A DNA stretch of 64,000 nt, taken from Meghimatium bilineatum (lineage: Eukaryota > Mollusca > Gastropoda > Stylommatophora > Philomycidae). Below the pieces are notes generated by a model that was not told where the DNA came from, did not search any database, and saw only the letters and a list, made by a program, of their open reading frames with translations. Of the stretch, positions 31,385 through 42,251 are shown in pieces. Position numbers and translations under genes: made by a program. Location: NCBI GenBank assembly GCA_034231615.1, contig CM067311.1, forward strand, positions 11,363,212-11,427,211, in the 5' to 3' direction. Numbering within the stretch: the stretch's first letter is position 1; each line of letters begins with the position of its first letter.

Positions 31385-31565
31385 TCTGAGTTCATTCTCA
31401 ATCTCCCATTGGTTCTCTCTTGCAGCAGGCCAATGACCTTACTAGATTTCCAGAAGGATATGGTCCAGAGAATAGACACGCATTGTGTCGCCGTTTTATT
31501 TACGTCAATGGCCCGACGCATCCGTCTTCGGTGGATAATAGTTGTTCAGTTACGTGATCTCATCC
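31385..31565 (-). repeat. GAAG-tailed retroposon copy
   Basis: In reverse complement it carries 'gaagacggatgcgtcgggcc', 'attctctggac' and 'gggagattgagaatgaactc', matching 56565-56730. Confidence 0.6.
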
Positions 31566-31799
31566 TTTTCTAAACACACGCTTTTCTATCGTACGCTTCA
31601 TACTTTGAAAGTCCGAGTGTCATTACTAGATTCAGAGTAGAATACAACAAAGGGACATTGGTTATCTGTCAGGAAACGACACTATTATACTCCGAGAAAA
31701 CTAATGTATGCTGATATGCCGGGGTTCTCATTGCTCTCTTGTTAAAACACTTCTTTCTGTACTCCACATATTTCTATTACTATTCATATCATTGCTAAT

Positions 31800-31990
31800 A
31801 TCAAATTCTGGTGTTCTATCTATCTATACGCTGTGTCCCTTGTTTGTCTTGAGGCTTCATGGGTGGAAGAGTTCTTTAGAGATGGCCTTCTTGAGCGCTG
31901 TTTGTAAGCTTGTTCCTGTGGCAATTCTGGTGTTCATAGTGTTATATTTCATGTTATCAATAATGGTCTCTCAATAATTTTACTGTGACA
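31800..31990 (-). mobile_element. LINE 3' tail fragment
   Basis: It is nearly the same as 44480-44690, with shared 'atacgctgtgtcccttgttt' and 'gctgtttgtaagcttgttcc'. On the minus strand it reads GTSLQTALKKAIS and ELFHPW, the end of a LINE polyprotein. Confidence 0.6.
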
Positions 31991-32223
31991 GAGTGCAAAG
32001 ATACATTTATAGATGTATCTATTTTAAGTATTTTCAAATTTCAAGCGATGAAACTAAGATAACTTTTGTCACTGCGGTAAGTATTATAGTTAGCGGGGAA
32101 GCTTATTTTATAAATGGTCAATGCAAAAGAAGCAAAATATAAAGCTTAACCTCTTGAACGTAGTTTTATAAATAGCGTTTTAAGTACAATATAACTAGAT
32201 GTAAAATCGTGTTATAACTTTTT

Positions 32224-33787
32224 CAGTCCAGTCAGGGCTGTAGATGAATCTCCCAATGTATGACTAGGATATACTCCAGTCAGAGCTGTAGATGAATCTC
32301 CCAATGTATGACTAGGATATACTCCAGTCAGAGCTGTAGATGAATCTCTCAATGTATGACTAGGATATACTCCAGTCAGAGCTGTAGATGAATCTCCCAA
32401 TGTATGACTAGGATATACTCCAGTCAGAGCTGTAGATGAATCTCCCAATGTATGACTAGGATATACTCCAGTCAGAGCTGTAGATGAATCTCCCAATGTA
32501 TGACTAGGATATACTTCAGTCAGAGATGTAGATGAATCTCCCAATGTATGACTAGGATATACTCCAGTCAGAGCTGTAGATGAATCTCCCAATGTATGAC
32601 TAGGATATACTCCAGTCAGAGCTGTAGATGAATCTCCCAATGTATGACTAGGATATACTCCAGTCAGAGCTGTAGATGAATCTCCCAATGTATGACTAGG
32701 ATATACTCCAGTCAGAGCTGTAGATGAATCTCCCAATGTATGACTAGGATATACTCCAGTCAGAGCTGTAGATGAATCTCCCAATGTATGACTAGGATAT
32801 ACTCCAGTCATGCTGTAGATGAATCTCCCAATGTATGACTAGGATATACTCCAGTCAGAGCTGTAGATGAATCTCCCAATGTATGACTAGGATATACTCC
32901 AGTCAGGGCTGTAGATGAATCTCCCAATGTATGACTAGGATATACTCCAGTCAGGGCCGTAGATGAATCTCCCAATGTCTGACTAGGACATACTCCAGTC
33001 AGAGCCGTAGATGAATCTCCAAATGTATGACTAGGATATACTCCAGTCAGAGCTGTAGATGAATCTCCCAATGTATGACTAGGATATACTACAGTCAGAG
33101 CTGTAGATGAATCTCCCAATGTATGACTAGAATATACTCCAGTCAGAGCTGTAGATGAATCGCCCAATGTATGACTAGGATATACTCCAGTCAGAGCTGT
33201 AGATGAATCTCCCAATGTATGACTAGGATATACTCCAGTCAGAGCTGTAGATGAATCTCCCAATGTATGACTAGAATATACTCCAGTCAGAGCTGTAGAT
33301 GAATCGCCCAATGTATGACTAGGATATACTCCAGTCAGAGCTGTAGATGAATCTCCCAATGTATGACTAGGATATACTCCAGTCAGAGCTGTAGATGAAT
33401 CTCCCAATGTATGACTAGAATATACTCCAGTCAGAGCTGTAGATGAATCTCCCAATGTATGACTAGAATATACTCCAGTCAGAGCTGTAGATGAATCGCC
33501 CAATGTATGACTAGGATATACTCCAGTCAGAGCTGTAGATGAATCTCCCAATGTATGACTAGGATATACTCCAGAGCTGTAGATGAATCTCCCAATGTAT
33601 GACTAGGATATACTCCAGTCAGAGCTGTAGATGAATCTCCCAATGTATGACTAGAATATACTCCAGTCAGAGCTGTAGATGAATCTCCCAATGTATGACT
33701 AGGATATACTCCAGTCAGAGCTGTAGATGAATCTCCCAATGTATGACTAGAATATACTCCAGTCAGAGCTGTAGATTTATGACTAGG
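32224..33787. repeat. 48 bp minisatellite, about 32.5 units
   Basis: The unit includes 'gagctgtagatgaatctccc' then 'aatgtatgactaggatatac'. Because 48 is a multiple of three, the minus strand stays open and would encode 16-residue repeats (TGVYPSHTLGDSSTAL), in three frames broken by a 1 bp loss near 32811 and a 4 bp loss near 33573. No start region, signal peptide or non-repetitive coding flank is visible. Some variants ('gactagaatatact' with 'gaatcgccc') recur every third or fourth unit, indicating block duplication. Confidence 0.95.
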
Positions 33788-33829
33788 ATCATCGTCAAAC
33801 CCATAATCCATCAAGATTGTAGGGATACC

Positions 33830-35357
33830 AAATGGAACCAGCAACACACATTACTCCATGTGTCTATGTTATCACATTGGAACCAGCAACACACACATTA
33901 CTCCATGTGTCTATGTTCTCACATTGTAACCAGCAACACACACATTACTCCATGTACCTATCTTCTCACATTGTAACCAGTAACACACACATTACTCCAT
34001 GTACCTATGTTCTCACATTGTAACCAGCAACACACACATTACTCCATGTGTCTATGTTATCACATTGTAACCAGCAACACACACATTACTCCATGTGTCT
34101 ATGTTCTCACATTGTAATAAGCAACACACACATTACTCCATGTGTCTATGTTCGCACATTGTAACCAGCAACACACACATTACTCCATGTACCTATGTTC
34201 TCACATTGGAACCAGCAACACACACATTACTCCATGTGTCTATGTTATCACATTGTAACCAGCAACACACACATTACTCCATGTGTCTATGTTCTCACAT
34301 TGTAATAAGCAACACACACATTACTCCATGTGTCTATGTTCGCACATTGTAACCAGCAACACACACATTACTCCATGTACCTATGTTCTCACATTGTAAC
34401 CAGCAACACACACATTACTCCATGTGTCTATGTTCTCACATTGTAACCAGCAACACACACATTACTCCATGTACCTATGTTCTCACATTGTAACCAGCAA
34501 CACACACATTACTCCATGTGTCTATGTTCTCACATTGTAACCAGCAACACACACATTACTCCATGTACCTATGTTCTCACATTGTAACCAGCAACACACA
34601 CATTACTCCATGTGTCTATGTTCTCACATTGGAACCAGCAACACACACATTATTCCATGTACCTATCTTCTCACATTGTAACCAGCAACACACACATTAG
34701 TCCATGTACCTAAGTTCTCACATTGTAACCAGCAACACACACATTACTCCATGTGTCTATGTTCTCACATTGTAACCAGCAACACACACATTACTCCATG
34801 TGTCTATGTTCTCACATTGTAACCAGCAACACACACATTACTCCATGTGTCTATGTTCTCACATTGTAACCAGCAACACACACATTACTCCATGTGTCTA
34901 TGTTCTCACATTGTAACCAGCAACACACACATTACTCCATGTGTCTATGTTCTCACATTGTAACCAGCAACACACACATTACTCCATGTGTCTATGTTCT
35001 CACATTGTAACCAGCAACACACACATTACTCCATGTGTCTATGTTCTCACATTGTAACCAGCAACACACACATTACTCCATGTGTCTATGTTCTCACATT
35101 GTAACCAGCAACACACACATTACTCCATGCGTCTATGTTCTCATATTGTAACCAGCAACACACACATTGCTCCATGTACCTATGTTCTCACATTGTAACC
35201 AGCAACACACACATTACTCAATGTGTCTATGTTCTCACATTGTAATAAGCAACACACACATTACTCCATGTGTCTATGTTCTCACATTGTAACCAGCAAC
35301 ACACACATTACTCCATGTACCTATGTTCTCACATTGTAACCAGCAACACACACATAA
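33830..35357. repeat. 47 bp minisatellite, about 32.5 units
   Basis: The unit includes 'cacattgtaaccagcaacac' then 'acacattactccatg', followed by either 'tgtctatg' or 'tacctatg'. The 47 bp period rotates the reading frame each unit, so frames over it are accidental. It begins about 45 bp after the 48 bp array. A four-unit block with 'gtaataagcaac' and 'gttcgcac' is duplicated (34115 and 34303, 188 bp apart). Confidence 0.95.
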
Positions 35358-35734
35358 TGTTCTGTTTCTTGTTTAAGTGTAGAGTGTAGACAATCATAAT
35401 CCTTTCCATTCTTTAATATTCTTTATTTCCGAAAGAATCCACACTTTTCTTTTCTTTCCCTCTTCCACTCTCAGTTGTTCTCTGTTGGAAACGAAATATT
35501 TTCTCATGTCATGGCCAAAATCGAACACGTTTTCGATGTTTCACCACTACTATAGGATGTTCCCGTTGACAAGCATGAGTTGTTATTTTGATTCTGTAGT
35601 ATATGTTGGTTTTATGTTTTTGTATAATGTATGCGCAATATTTGTCAGTATCATTTATTTTGTTTAGAAAGCCTGTATTTTCCTCTCCATTTCCTCTGTA
35701 ATTGTCAAACGCTCACATCAGTACAACGCGAGCT

Positions 35735-35985
35735 GATTTGGCGTTGCCATCCCTGCGCTATGGAGACGGGGCTTGATGAAATCTAGTCATCTATTTTGTT
35801 TTTTATTTTGTTGTTTTCTGTTGTTTGTCTCTTAAAAAAGGTTCAATTTGAGCCGATACGTGGAGAATTGTCCTGTTTAGTTTTATTGTATGTTTTTTTT
35901 ATATATATCCTTTTTAAAATATATTTTTATTAATAGGCAAGGTAAGTGTTTTAGTAACCTGTTTAATTCATTTTGCTTGTATATA
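35735..35985 (+). repeat. Hairpin-bearing short retroelement copy
   Basis: It matches 41770-42012 from 'gcgttgccatccctgcg' to the conserved end 'taacctgtttaattcatttt'. The hairpin motif is at about 35825-35868. Confidence 0.75.
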
Positions 35986-36624
35986 CTTTGTGCTGGTTGC
36001 TAATAACGAACAACGAAATTCACTGAAATAATAGAAAAAAATGATGACGTGTGAAGGCTTTAAAAAAAAATAAACAAGTTCACTGTAGGCCTTTGCAGTC
36101 AATAGCCACACTAAAAGCTATGGCATGGAATATCTGTAGCGAATGTATAGGGTGTCAAATGAATAACTATGCTGTTTTGAAAATATTGCTGTTCAAAATT
36201 TTGTATCATGGGTCTGCAACATATACTAACTGCTATAGTGTGTCTTATTTTGGGTAGTTTTTCACATTATCCGCCGCGGTTTAGTTAGAAGTTTGAGATC
36301 AAATATTGAAACATCTGCATATAGCAGTGATATTCTGAAGTACAGTTAAATGGAGTTTGACAATGACGTAAAAATAACGTTGCGTTTGACTTCACTTCAA
36401 ATCAGTTCCATGTTACTAAATAGACACTCCGTAGAAAGGTTGAGGTATTTGATACTTGACTGGAAATTCCCAACAGAAGTCACGCTCCATAGATCATGAA
36501 CATGCTTTGTATCAGTGATTCACAAGGGGGAGGGGCATGGCTCACAGGAAGGGGGGATATAATTTTGGGAATTAGGGGGAGGGGGTAAATCAAGAATGTG
36601 GTGGGTCTCTCCAATGTCCCACTA

Positions 36625-36720
36625 GACAAACCACCCATGCAACAGAAAACATTAGTGGATGACATGCCGTTATATTGAGGGTATCTTAGAGAAGCTTCAT
36701 GGCACGTCATCTATACACTT
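36625..36720. repeat. Dispersed palindromic element, copy 2
   Basis: It is the second copy of the element at 25570-25690, with 'gatgacatgcc' and 'ggcacgtcatc' as imperfect inverted ends. Confidence 0.5.
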
Positions 36721-36959
36721 ATGCTTTTATTTTGTTGAAATGTGTTTCATGTTTACCTGAATAAATATGCATGCAACCTCTGTGGTTTTGGAGGGATCCA
36801 GAGATGTACTGTGTAGCACTGGGGAGGAGGAAACTGACAGCATAGCTTTTTCCTATGGTTGAAACCCAACATAGAGGCACAGTGATTCAGGACGTGACAA
36901 TCCTTGTGACTTGAACATTTGGTTGGATGCCTGGAGCAATAGAGAAGTTCGGCATAACC

Positions 36960-37265
36960 AGTAGTCAATTGGTGGTGGGGAATGAGCACAGTGAACCCTA
37001 TTTTGGCTACAGTAGCTAGGAGCAGTGCATAGGTTGGAACCTACCTTTCTGGAGGTGTGATAGTTATTCTCTGGCTCTGTCCCGGGGAGGGCCGAAAATC
37101 CACAGAGTTTCCAGCAATATAATGCAATTTAATGGCATTGGGTAAAAGGGCATGAGCCCATGGACCGCTAGATCAGCAACAAACCAACCAACCAACCAAT
37201 CAACCAACAAACTAATCAACGAACCAACCAATCAACCAACCAACCAATCAACCAACCAATCAACC
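36960..37265 (+). mobile_element. SINE with tRNA-like head and (CAAC/CAAT)n tail
   Basis: 'ttttggctacagtagctagg' at 37001-37020 and 'ggttggaacct' near 37032-37042 resemble box A and box B. The body ends 'ggaccgctagatcagcaac', followed by a CAAC/CAAT run of about 90 bp. The 3' part recurs at 26210-26375. Confidence 0.5.
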
Positions 37266-37504
37266 AACCTCAATCTTGAAACACTAATCCTATTTTTGTT
37301 TATCTGTATTTGTGTCCTACCGACATAGCCACATACGTTGCCTGGTAATACTTCAATTTGTCCATGTCTGTTCATATTTATATTATGTTACATTTATTTG
37401 TCACCCTTGGGAAGCTTATATAGCTTTTATAATTCTCAATTTTCTAGAAAAGTAGCTGTTACATATTTTGATAACAGAAATTGAATATGCATGGACACAA
37501 ATAT

Positions 37505-37835
37505 TCATCGTGTGTTGCTGAGGTTCGACACGGGAGCAAAGAAAAGAGAGCAAAGAATAGTGGGCAAAACATATTTAGAAAAGAATAGTGAGAAAAAAAG
37601 CGAGCAAAGAAAAGTGAGAAAAGAAAAGTGAGAAAAAACGTGAGAAAAGAAAAGTAGGAAAAGAAAGTGAGAAAAGAAAAGTGAGCAAAGAAAAGTGAAA
37701 AAATAAAAGTAAGAAAATAAAAGTAAGAAAATAAAAGTAAGAAAATAAAAGTGAGAAAGAAAAGTAAGAAAAGAAAAGTAAGAAAAGAAAAGTGAGGAAA
37801 AAAGTGAGCAAAGAATAGTAGCACCATGATCTGCG
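37505..37835. repeat. Purine-rich irregular tandem tract
   Basis: Variants of 'gtgagaaaagaaaa' and 'gtaagaaaataaaa' repeat for over 300 bp. The minus strand therefore gives low-complexity Phe/Leu/Ser frames that are not genes. It passes directly into a LINE 3' region at 37836. Confidence 0.85.
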
Positions 37836-38495
37836 ATAAAATGAAACAAATACAATATTTTGGACATATTGAATAACATGACATCCTTAATTGAATATAG
37901 AGATAAAGAGCCGCGAGCAAGAGGTAACAAGATGATGTAGATCGGCAGGTAGCTGAGCTAGAGATAGATCGGCAGGTAGCTGAGCTAGAGATAGATCGGC
38001 AGGTAGCTGAGCTAGAGATAGATCGGCAGGTAGCTGAGCTAGAGATAGATCGGCAAGTACCTGAGCTAGAGGTAGATCGGCAGGTAGCTGAGCTAGAGAT
38101 AGAACGGCAGGTAGCTGAGCTAGAGATAGATCGGCAAGTAGCTGAGCTAGAGATAAAACGGCAGGTAGCTGAGCTAGATGTAGATCGGCAAGTAGCTGAG
38201 CTAGAGATAGAACGGCAGGTAGCTGAGCTAGAGGTAGATCGGCAAGTAGCTGAGCTAGAGATAGATCGGCAGGTAGCTGAGCTAGAGATAGAACGGCAGG
38301 TAGCTGAGCTAGAGATAGATCGGCAAGTAGCTGAGCTAGAGATAGAACGGTAAGTAGCTGAGCTAGAGGTAGATCGGCAGGTAGCTGAGTTAGATGGACA
38401 TCTTACAGTCTAGCATTGTGTACCGCCAAGAGACAGAATATATTGGTGGTTCCGTTACAGTGAACCTTCGATACGAAGACGGTGCCTGATAATGA
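37836..38495 (+). mobile_element. LINE 3' end containing a 27 bp minisatellite
   Basis: 37845-37930 matches 12530-12640 of the LINE at 11295-12770 ('caaatacaatattttggac', 'cgagcaagaggta'). 38397-38490 matches that element's final stretch ('agtctagcattgtgtaccgc', 'cgaagacggtgcctgat'). Between them 37937-38395 is a 27 bp repeat. Confidence 0.7.
37937..38395. repeat. 27 bp minisatellite, about 17 units
   Basis: The unit carries 'gatcggcaggtagctgagct' then 'agagata', with sporadic G/A changes. It lies between two parts of one LINE 3' end. Confidence 0.95.
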
Positions 38496-38504
38496 ATCTG
38501 CCAT

Positions 38505-38735
38505 ACATGTCGTAAGAGGGGACTTATAACGTTTTAGGGTGGAGTTGGCTGCCCATGCCATATATGGTTAAAGTGAACCAGAGTCATGCTAAATCTTTGT
38601 CTTACCAAAATGGGGACATACCGCAGCCAAACTGTATACCACGACACACAACGTATTCCGTGTTCTCCAGACTATGATCTACAAATCTGGATGTTCCTTA
38701 GAACCAACGCAGAAGAAGAAGAGGAAGAAAGAAAA
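38505..38735 (+). repeat. GAAG-tailed short retroposon copy
   Basis: It shares its head ('catgtcgtaagaggggact') and tail ('gaaccaacgcagaagaagaa') with 14640-14875. Confidence 0.5.
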
Positions 38736-38966
38736 CAAGCTAAAACACAAGCTTTACATTCCGAAAGAAACAATGAAAATAAATAAATGACAAGAACATA
38801 CTTCATATTTGTGTATATACTGATCGTTGATAGCAAACACAATGTTAAGTGTAAAGTATCCGGTAGGACCAAGAATTCGTTGGAATTCCCATTTGAAGTT
38901 ATTTTTTTTCTCTTGTAAATATCATGATTAAAAGACCAACAAGAAAATGTAAACAATTTTTTAATA

Positions 38967-39065
38967 TCTCAATTATATCATTAACATCACTGGAGTTTGT
39001 TCAGCAGAGATCAGATCTCAATTATATCATTAACATCACTGGAGTTTGTTCAGCAGAGATCAGAT
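38967..39065. repeat. 45 bp direct duplication
   Basis: The block with 'attatatcattaacatcact' and 'gttcagcagagatcagat' occurs twice in succession without change. Confidence 0.9.
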
Positions 39066-39079
39066 AGTTTACAAAGTGG

Positions 39080-40030
39080 TTACACAAAAAAAAAAACAAT
39101 AATTGAAAATCTATGGCAAAGGATATACAGAAAAAAAACACAGTTGCACATATTAAGAAGCTATATTTTTCTGGTGGGAATATATGGTTATGAAACGTGG
39201 GCATTGACTTAGGCATCCGCACTGGAAAAGAAAATATCAAATTTGAAATTAAATGTTATAGGAAAAGTCCGAAGAACAGCATGCACAGAAAGATGGTCCA
39301 ACAAAAACGTCCGCAAAGACCTTAACGTTAGAGAAGACTGGTCAAACGTCCGCAAAGACCTGAACATTAGAGAAAACTGGTCAGACGTACGCAAAGACCT
39401 GAACATTAGAGAAAACTGGTCAAACGTCCGCAAAGACCTGAACATTAGAAAAGACTGGTCAAACGTCCGCAAAGACCTGAACATTAGAGAAAACTGGTCA
39501 AACGTCCGCAAAGACCTGAACATTAGAGAAAACTGGTCAAACGTCCGCAAAGACCTGAACATTAGAGAAAACTGGTCAAACGTCCGCAAAGACCTGAACA
39601 TTAGAGAAAACTGGTCAAACGTCCGCAAAGACCTGAACATTAGAGAAAACTGGTCAAACGTCCGCAAAGACCTGAACATTAGAAAAGACTGGTCAAACGT
39701 CCGCAAAGACCTGAACATTAGAGAAAACTGGTCAAACGTCCGTAAAGACATGAACATCAGAGAAAACTGGTCAAACGTCCGCAAAGACCTGAACATTAGA
39801 GAAAACTGGTCAAACGTCCGTAAAGACCTGAACATAGAGAAGACTAGTTTCTCAAAACTATCAAAACATTGTATATTTTCGACATGTAAAAAACACAATG
39901 AGTTAGAAATATTAAATGGATAGAAAATTTCCAGAAAAGAGAACAAGAGGCAAACCAAGACTACGTTTGGCAAAGGATATGGAAGATCTACTGAAAGTTA
40001 GATGAGACTGGGAAACTTGCATAGAAACCG
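39080..40030 (+). mobile_element. LINE C-terminal region containing a 39 bp minisatellite
   Basis: Before the array: RIYRKKTQLHILRSYIFLVG, then YGYETWALT and KLNVIGKVRRTACTERWSN, the thumb region of a LINE reverse transcriptase. After the array: RKENKRQTK and the usual basic tail. The array thus sits inside what was LINE coding sequence. The 226-codon frame at 39243-39923 mostly encodes the array. Confidence 0.65.
39309..39838. repeat. 39 bp minisatellite, about 13.5 units, open on both strands
   Basis: The unit includes 'gtccgcaaagacctgaacat' then 'tagagaaaactggtcaaac'. The plus frame encodes 13-residue repeats (VRKDLNIRENWSN). The minus frame is also open (FRSLRTFDQFSLM). Confidence 0.95.
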
Positions 40031-40317
40031 AGAGGATTACAGAGTGACAAAAGAACAACTTTCTGCACATTACGTTGCTGGCTTGAGTGTAACTCGACTT
40101 TACAAAATTGTTACTATCAAGAATTATAGAAATGAAGAGGGGGAGGAGTAATATTGCTCACAAACCTCTAGAGTGCCAATTAGTATATTCACACATTATA
40201 TATCTATTTTCTTTTCCACAAATTCTGTCAGGCTTCGTGGGTAGTTGAAGTTTTCTGTCTGTCGCAATCTTTGTTGAGATTGTCATGGTTAGTCCGTGGT
40301 TTTTAGCACTTGCAATT

Positions 40318-40525
40318 ATAAATATGCACTTACATTTCACTATGTACATTTATAATTATATATATGCACTTGCAATTCACTATGTACATTTATAATTATA
40401 TATATGCACTTACAGTTCACTATGTACATTTATAATTATATATATGCACTTGCAATTCACTATATACACTTTTATACTATATATGCACTTACAGTTCACT
40501 ATATACATTTATAATTATATATATG
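40318..40525. repeat. AT-rich tandem repeat of about 40-42 bp, five units
   Basis: Units share 'tatatatgcactt', 'ttcactatgtacattta' and 'taattata'. Confidence 0.85.
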
Positions 40526-40539
40526 GTTATAATACCCGT

Positions 40540-40810
40540 ACTATTTAATGTGCACACATTGGACATCGAACAGTAGCAGCTTGACTTAAGAAGTATGACT
40601 CTGTCCTTTGCGAGTAATATCATGCTATATAGACAGGGAAGAGTCAGGAACAGAAACGTTCAGAGCACTACAGAATGAGCTTGACCGAATCGCCTCACGG
40701 TGTAATGATTCCGGAGCACTGATCCACCAAATGAGGGTAGTAGTGACATGGTTCTCTCTTTAAAATCACATTGTAAAATCTGCGACATTGAAGGTGGAGT
40801 GGAAGAAGGC
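40540..40810 (+). mobile_element. I-type LINE reverse transcriptase palm fragment
   Basis: The plus frames give LSFASNIMLYRQG, where active elements have FADD, then ALQNELDRIASRCNDSGALI and VTWFSL. It is broken by frameshifts. Confidence 0.6.
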
Positions 40811-40967
40811 ACAGTGTAATAATGATTTCATCTTTCCAATGACTGACTATGTGATTTGATCGTATTTTTGATTATGTCATCGTTGATCGTAGTTTGTGCT
40901 TTCGGGAACACGTTGTTCATCATGTCATCGTAAAGACCAGGAAAGGTCTTTCAACTCTGAGAGTGAT

Positions 40968-41200
40968 GGTCAAACAAAATAAATTAAACAGGTTACTAAA
41001 ACACTTACCTTGCCTAATAATACAAATATATTAAAAAGAATATATAAAAAACATACAATAAAACTAAACAGGACAATCCTCCACGTATCGGCTCAAATTG
41101 AACCTCTTTCAAGAGACAAACAACAAAAAACAAAACACAATAAAAACAAAATAGATGACTAGATTTCATCAAACACCGTCTCCATAACGCAGGGATGGCA
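40968..41200 (-). repeat. Hairpin-bearing short retroelement copy
   Basis: It is the reverse complement of the 41770-42012 region, with the hairpin at about 41120-41077. Confidence 0.75.
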
Positions 41201-41479
41201 TGCCTGTGCATTTTGTGTGGGTATCCTTCACACATCTGTGTTCATATTGTTATATATTTATTTCTTAACTCTTGGTGTGTGTATACATTTCTATGTATGT
41301 TTAGGTTTGGTTTTATATATATGTTTATGTCTATATTTGGTTTCACATTCATTCCATGCGTTTTCAAATGATGATTCTTCTTGTATCCTTCCTTCCCCAA
41401 ACCCACTCACCCCACCACCACACAACCTCATCATTACTCATCTATCATTATCATATGCCATTCTGGTTGGCGTAGGTGA

Positions 41480-41640
41480 CATGGTTCTCTGTTCACAGTA
41501 TTGTTATCAGGATCGTTGTTTCCAAGCCTTGCTAGGTTGTCAAAGGAATATTTTCTCACGTCCCCATCTGTCTCTGTTCCCTTCAGTCTTGCCTGTTGTG
41601 ACTATGTTCTTAAAATCTGCCTGTCTGATAAAGTGACAAA
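41480..41640 (-). mobile_element. LINE 3' tail fragment
   Basis: The minus strand reads KADFKNIVTTGKTEGNRDR and further basic residues, like the tail at 64000-63800. Confidence 0.45.
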
Positions 41641-42065
41641 AGGGATATTTTTCTTATCTTTTTCTTTTATTATTCTTGCACTCATTATAAACATCCCAAC
41701 TACATCTATAGTGCCTCTAATTTCCCACTTTCGGTTTGTTTATAATGAATGCACGCATTTTCTCTTTTACTAGATGCGTTGCCATCCCTGCGTTATGGAG
41801 ACGGGGCTTGATGAAATCTAGTCATCTATTTTGTTTTTATTGTGTTGTTTTCTGTTGTTTGTCTCTTGAAAAAGGTTCAATTTGAGCCGATACGTGGAGA
41901 ATTGTCCTGTTTAGTTTTATTGTATGTTTTTTTATATATACTTTTTAATATATTTTTATTATTAGGCAAGGTAAGTGCTTTAGTAACCTGTTTAACTTAT
42001 ATTGCTTGACTATTTGTTCGTTAGGTTACTGCGGCACCATCCACTTTGTCGGACACCCTCTGACC
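41640..42065 (+). repeat. Hairpin-bearing short retroelement, long copy
   Basis: It is the best copy together with 15495-15890. The hairpin is at 41861-41904 with 'tctcttgaaaaagg' and 'gagccgatacgtggaga'. A downstream 'actgcggcaccatccacttt' and 'gtcggacaccctc' are shared with 3000-3070 and 55900-55960. Confidence 0.8.
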
Positions 42066-42251
42066 ATTTGGTTATTTATATCTGAGAGTGATGGCAGCGG
42101 CTGATACTAACAAATATCAGATCGTATTTGTATATGAGGGTCCAGTCCCTGTTGTCGTTGAATATGCAGGTGTCACTAGCACCGCCATTCAAACACGGAC
42201 CGAAATACTGGAGAAAATTTAAAATAAAGCGAGGCCGTTCATCCTTGGTTG

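Noticed and set aside
32224-35357. CRISPR-like regular repeats
   Set aside because: Units are contiguous without unique spacers, and the genome is clearly animal. These are minisatellites.
37459-37930. Three overlapping Phe/Leu/Ser-rich minus-strand frames resembling membrane proteins
   Set aside because: They lie on a purine-rich low-complexity tract; the apparent hydrophobic segments follow from base composition.
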